From contig JABYQS010000854.1 of assembly GCA_022592435.1 (NCBI GenBank), forward strand, positions 1-12,124: DNA of 12,124 nt, in the 5' to 3' direction. Below the pieces are notes generated by a model. It worked only from the letters and a program-made list of their open reading frames with translations. It did no database searches and was not told where the DNA came from. Source of the stretch: Cerioporus squamosus. Taxonomy: Eukaryota; Basidiomycota; Agaricomycetes; Polyporales; Polyporaceae. A program made the translations under genes and the position numbers. Numbering within the stretch: position 1 is the first letter of the stretch; each line of letters starts with the position of its first letter. Of this stretch, positions 8,651 through 12,124 are shown piece by piece.

Positions 8651-11600
8651 AAGTCCGACGGTCCCCGACGGACCTAGAGCCCGGGCGTCGTCCAGAGGCC
8701 CATTCGAATGGGGACGGCTCAGTGACGGTCAGGTTGTGTAGGGGTTGCCAGGGTAGGGAGTCGAACACAGTGGAGGCAATGCGTCGAGGGGCGTTGGGGT
8801 TACGCTGGTGGAACTCATCGATGAGCTCCTGACAGTGGGTGAGGCCTTTCGCGGGTTCCCAACTGTCATCGCCCTCACCGTATCCCTTCCAGCGGACCAG
8901 GTACTGGAACTGATTGCGGTAAGTGCGACTGTCCAGGATTGCCTCAACCTCGTACTCCAGTTCGCCCTCCACCTCGACCGGTTCTGGTGGGGGTGGTTGT
9001 TCTCCATTGACCTCGTTACCCTTCCAGGGTGTGAGACGGTCAACGTGGATCACGTCGTGCCGGTTCTGCATGGACGGAGGTAGCGAGAGACGATATGTGA
9101 GGTCGCCGGTCCGTTCGAGGACTTCATACGGGCCTAGGCGACGTGGACCGAGCTTGCGACTGGCCTGATGGATGGTGACGTCTCGTGCGTCCAACCAGAC
9201 ACGGTCGCCCACCTTGAATTCGTGAGGCTTAGGCTTCCCGAGCTCGAACCGTTCCTTCATCGCCACCTTCTCCATACGCAGGGCCGCCTCAGCCTCACGT
9301 CGTACCTCTCGCAGTGTCTCTAGGCGCTGGTCCAGGGTAGGGAATCGGGTGCGACCGCCGACGGGTACTGTGAAGTTCGGGCGGTAACCGTAGACCACTT
9401 CGAAGGGGGACATGTTATGAGCGGAGTGAACGCGGTTGTTGAGGACGAATTCGGCAGTGGGGAGGTGGTCGACCCAATCGTCCTGGCGTGAGTTCGTGAA
9501 GAGGCGGAGGTGCTTCTCCACCTCCTGATTCGCGCGTTCCGTCTGTCCGTTCGACTGGGGGTGGTAGGCTGTGGTCAAAGCGTGTTGAATCCCTAGCTTC
9601 TGGTAGAGCGCTTTCATGAAGCGTGCGGCAAACTGGGGACCTCGATCGGAGACGACTTTACCGGGAATGCCATGGAGGCGGAAGATCTCGCGGTAGTGGA
9701 TGTCCGCTACTCCCTCAGCGTCGACATCTGTGGTCGTGGGTAGGACATGGACCTGTTTGCTGTAGTGGTCCGTGTAGACGATGATCGCGTCGTAACCCTT
9801 GACCTTGGGAAGCCCTGTGATGAGGTCGACACCCATGGTCTGCCACAGCCCTTCTGGCACGTCGTGGGGGTGAAGGGTTCCATGGGGGTGGCGAGGAGCT
9901 TTGCGACGCTGACAGACGTCACACCCTTCGACGTACTTACGCACGAATGCAGCCTGCTGGGGCCACCAGAAGAGGCGGTCTACCAGTTCGAGTGTGCCGT
10001 TCCGTCCTGGGTGACCAGCCGTGATGGAATCGTGGCAGAGGGAGGTGACGCGTTTGCGGAGGTTTACGTCTGGAGGGACGTACAGCTTTCCGTGCCGATA
10101 GATGAGTCCATCAACCACCTCCCACTCCAGGAGACCATTCGTCAGCTTGCGCGGACCCTTCTCCTTGAGAACGCGAAGGGCTTCGACGACCTCTGGGTCC
10201 TGAAGCTCTGCCTCGCGGATCTCCTGTTCGAGGGTGCTCGTGTCCGTGAGGGTAGCCGCGAGGGCCGCGAAGCGTTCTGGACCGAGGACGATCTGCTCGC
10301 GATTGTCGTCAGCATCCGAGACCTGGTGGGTGGGGAGCCGTGACAAGGGGTCGGCCTGGGTGTTGGTCTTCCCAGGCTTGTGCGTGAGGCGGAAGTCGAA
10401 CCGGCTCAGGTACAGTGACCAGCGGGCCTGACGACGGCTGAGGTTCTGGGCCGTACGCCAGTACTCCAGGTTGCGGTGGTCCGTGACAATCTCGAAGGGT
10501 TCTGGAAGCCCTTCCAAGTAGTGTCGCCAGTCCTCCAAGGCGCGTATGATAGCCAGCATCTCCCGGTCGTAGATCTCGTAGTTTCGCTCCGCGTCCGTCA
10601 TCGACTCCGATCGGAAGGCCACTGGGTGCCACAGCCCGTCGTCCAGTTTCTGCAGGAGCACTCCACCTGTTGCGAATCCCGAAGCGTCTACCTCCAGACG
10701 AGTGGGTCGCGCAGGGTCCCAAGAGACCAAGACGGGCTCCGAGGTAAAGGCGTCCTTGAGGGCCTGGAAGGCACGTCGCTGTGCTAGACCCCATGTCCAA
10801 GGGACGTCCTTCTTGGTCAGGTCATTCAAGGGCCGCGCGTGCTTCGAAAAGTCACGGATGAAGCGACGGTAGAAGTTGGCGAACCCCAGGAAACCTCGCA
10901 GTTCGCGTAGGTTCTTCGGGGCCGGCCACTCCGTAACCGCCTTGACTTTGACTGGATCCATTGCGACCTCGCCTTCTCGGATAACCAGGCCTAGATACTC
11001 AACCTCCGTGCGCTCAAACTCGCACTTCTCTGGGCGGAGGTAGAGATCGTGTTCCTGGAGACGTCGCAGGACCTCATGAGTGACTCGACGGTGTTCCTCC
11101 AGGGTGGTGGAGAAGATGAGGATGTCGTCCAGGTAGACAGCGACCTTACCCGCAGCAATGAGATCGGCAAAGATGGAGTTCATGAGGGCCTGGAACGTCG
11201 CTGGGGAGTTCGTGAGCCCGAACAGCATGACCCGCGGCTCGAACAACCCCTGGTTGGTAACGAAGGCGGCCTTCCACTCGTCACCCTCCTTGATGCGGAC
11301 ATTGTGGTACCCCCAACGAACGTCGAACTTCGTGAAGTACCGCGCCTGACGGAGTCGGGAAATGATATCAGCAGCAAGTGGGAGAGGGTAGCGGTTCTTC
11401 ACCGTGAACTCATTGAGCTTCCGGTAGTCCTGGACCAGCCGAAGCTTGCCATCCTTCTTCTTGACGAAGAAGACGGGGGATGCCATCGGGGACTTTGAGG
11501 GGACGATGTAGCCTTTGCGCAGGTTCTCCTCCAAGAACCGGTCCAACTCCTCCTGCTCGTTCGGGGGCATAGGGTACACCTTGGAGCGGAGTGTCTCGGG

Positions 11601-12124
11601 CGCGTCAGGCTTGAGGTCGATTCCGTGGTCGTACGGCTTGTGTTCGGGAAGCCGTTCCGACTCGGACTCAGAGAAGACCTTGGAGTATTGACGATACTCT
11701 TCAGGCACAATCTCCTCGAACGACCGTGTGGGCTTGTCCTGGTTCGCTTTCTGAGCGAGCTCCGTGGAGTAGGTGTACCCGGCGGCGCACCACATCTCCT
11801 CGGTCGAGTCCTCCAGTACTCCGGCCTTCCACCATTTCCTGCGCTGCACCCGGTTGGCGGCGATCCGTTCCACGCCCGGGGTCCAGTCAGCGGCTAGGGT
11901 TTCCGTCCCTTCTTCCTTCTCCTCGGCCCCAATCTCCATCGTACCTCCCTGCCAGTCAATGTCCGGATTGACCCTACGTAACCAAGGTAAGCCTAGTACG
12001 ACGTCTTCGGGACCCAGATCTGTAACGAGGAATTCGAGCCATTCTACGTAATCGCCCATGGAGAGTTGTAATCTAACAAAATGCGTAATACTACCTGCAG
12101 TATTCTTGGAACCATCAATATTGT
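8649..12124 (-). CDS. pol: Ty3/gypsy chromovirus pol polyprotein (protease end, RT, RNase H, integrase, chromodomain), partial
   Basis: The frame is open from the right edge to TAG at 8651-8649. Numbering below starts at the Met codon at 12059; the frame continues upstream, so this Met is internal. Upstream NIDGSKNTAGSITHF and residues 1-36 (LVTDLGPEDVVLGLPWL) are the end of the aspartic protease; its catalytic DTG-type motif is off the edge. Reverse transcriptase spans about 150-440, with LRLVQDYRKLN, FVTNQGLFEPRVMLFGL and YLDD at 309-312. RNase H spans about 450-575, with Asp458, Glu500, Asp527 and Asp570. Integrase has an H676-H683-C713-C716 zinc module, then Asp745, Asp805 and Glu841 (a D,D35E core), and a GPY module near 976. 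A chromodomain at about 1034-1085 keeps the likely cage residues Tyr1036, Trp1057 and Tyr1060, and a tail of about 50 residues follows. Chromodomains of this lineage guide integration to modified chromatin. No stop or frameshift is seen, so the element may be young. Confidence 0.97.
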   Translation of the reverse strand, partial: NIDGSKNTAGSITHFVRLQLSMGDYVEWLEFLVTDLGPEDVVLGLPWLRRVNPDIDWQGGTMEIGAEEKEEGTETLAADWTPGVERIAANRVQRRKWWKAGVLEDSTEEMWCAAGYTYSTELAQKANQDKPTRSFEEIVPEEYRQYSKVFSESESERLPEHKPYDHGIDLKPDAPETLRSKVYPMPPNEQEELDRFLEENLRKGYIVPSKSPMASPVFFVKKKDGKLRLVQDYRKLNEFTVKNRYPLPLAADIISRLRQARYFTKFDVRWGYHNVRIKEGDEWKAAFVTNQGLFEPRVMLFGLTNSPATFQALMNSIFADLIAAGKVAVYLDDILIFSTTLEEHRRVTHEVLRRLQEHDLYLRPEKCEFERTEVEYLGLVIREGEVAMDPVKVKAVTEWPAPKNLRELRGFLGFANFYRRFIRDFSKHARPLNDLTKKDVPWTWGLAQRRAFQALKDAFTSEPVLVSWDPARPTRLEVDASGFATGGVLLQKLDDGLWHPVAFRSESMTDAERNYEIYDREMLAIIRALEDWRHYLEGLPEPFEIVTDHRNLEYWRTAQNLSRRQARWSLYLSRFDFRLTHKPGKTNTQADPLSRLPTHQVSDADDNREQIVLGPERFAALAATLTDTSTLEQEIREAELQDPEVVEALRVLKEKGPRKLTNGLLEWEVVDGLIYRHGKLYVPPDVNLRKRVTSLCHDSITAGHPGRNGTLELVDRLFWWPQQAAFVRKYVEGCDVCQRRKAPRHPHGTLHPHDVPEGLWQTMGVDLITGLPKVKGYDAIIVYTDHYSKQVHVLPTTTDVDAEGVADIHYREIFRLHGIPGKVVSDRGPQFAARFMKALYQKLGIQHALTTAYHPQSNGQTERANQEVEKHLRLFTNSRQDDWVDHLPTAEFVLNNRVHSAHNMSPFEVVYGYRPNFTVPVGGRTRFPTLDQRLETLREVRREAEAALRMEKVAMKERFELGKPKPHEFKVGDRVWLDARDVTIHQASRKLGPRRLGPYEVLERTGDLTYRLSLPPSMQNRHDVIHVDRLTPWKGNEVNGEQPPPPEPVEVEGELEYEVEAILDSRTYRNQFQYLVRWKGYGEGDDSWEPAKGLTHCQELIDEFHQRNPNAPRRIASTVFDSLPWQPLHNLTVTEPSPFEWASGRRPGSRSVGDRRT

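Larger units (their letters stand above)
8062..12124 (-). mobile_element. Ty3/gypsy chromovirus LTR retrotransposon (3' LTR to protease; 5' part off the right edge)
   Basis: In element orientation (right to left) the window shows the end of the protease, reverse transcriptase, RNase H, integrase and chromodomain, then a polypurine tract and one LTR. The order RT-RNase H-integrase marks Ty3/gypsy, and the chromodomain marks the chromovirus lineage. Gag, the primer-binding site and the 5' LTR are missing only because the window ends. The element sits inside the Plavaka transposase gene in the opposite orientation. Confidence 0.95.

Noticed and set aside
8403..8741. 112-codon plus-strand open frame crossing the LTR-pol border
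   Set aside because: It runs through the LTR, the polypurine tract and the antisense of the pol end, so it cannot be an independent gene.
9747..10343. 198-codon plus-strand open frame opposite pol
   Set aside because: It is the antisense shadow of an unmistakable pol frame and shows no motif of its own.
1..12124. CRISPR arrays, tRNA or rRNA genes, bacterial operon signals
   Set aside because: None seen; spliceosomal introns and the element types show a eukaryotic, fungal sequence.

Overview
The window looks like accessory, transposon-rich nuclear DNA from a basidiomycete, probably an Agaricomycete. Three things suggest this: many short GT-AG introns (47-73 nt in most cases) with CTRAY-type branch points, a Plavaka-type DNA transposase, and two gene families that are expanded in mushroom-forming fungi (a divergent protein-kinase-like family and a DUF6532-type protein). 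The species cannot be named from the sequence.

Layout, left to right. (1) 1-901, minus: the 5' part of a protein-kinase-like gene in five visible exons, running off the left edge just after the HRD catalytic loop. (2) 902-1875: a gene-free spacer with a degenerate repeat near 1381-1555. (3) 1876-4896, minus: a complete 14-exon gene that joins into one 759-codon reading frame. It has a long, charged, disordered N-terminal half carrying a (KR)n nuclear-localisation-like tract and a C-terminal domain resembling DUF6532. (4) 4897-5298: a 402-bp divergent spacer. (5) 5299-8061, plus: a three-exon Plavaka transposase with an N-terminal zinc finger, an acidic tract and an RNase H-like catalytic core. 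Its reading frame is intact until it is cut off. (6) 8062 to the right edge, minus: a Ty3/gypsy chromovirus. It comprises a 576-bp 3' LTR (8062-8637), a polypurine tract (8641-8650) and an uninterrupted pol frame (protease end, reverse transcriptase, RNase H, integrase, chromodomain) that runs off the window before gag and the 5' LTR.

The main event is a nested insertion. The chromovirus landed exactly at a codon boundary of the Plavaka transposase. The first 15 bases of the LTR are read as four extra residues and a stop, and the rest of the transposase should lie beyond the far LTR outside this window. The LTR promoter points antisense into the transposase. The DUF6532-type gene and the transposase are arranged head to head over 402 bp, so DUF6532 could be a passenger or partner gene of the Plavaka element. 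That is a hypothesis, because neither end of the Plavaka element can be seen here.

All exon models were joined by hand from splice signals and frame continuity. The 14-exon and 3-exon models are strongly constrained because every join preserves frame. Family names rest on recognised motifs, not on database searches.
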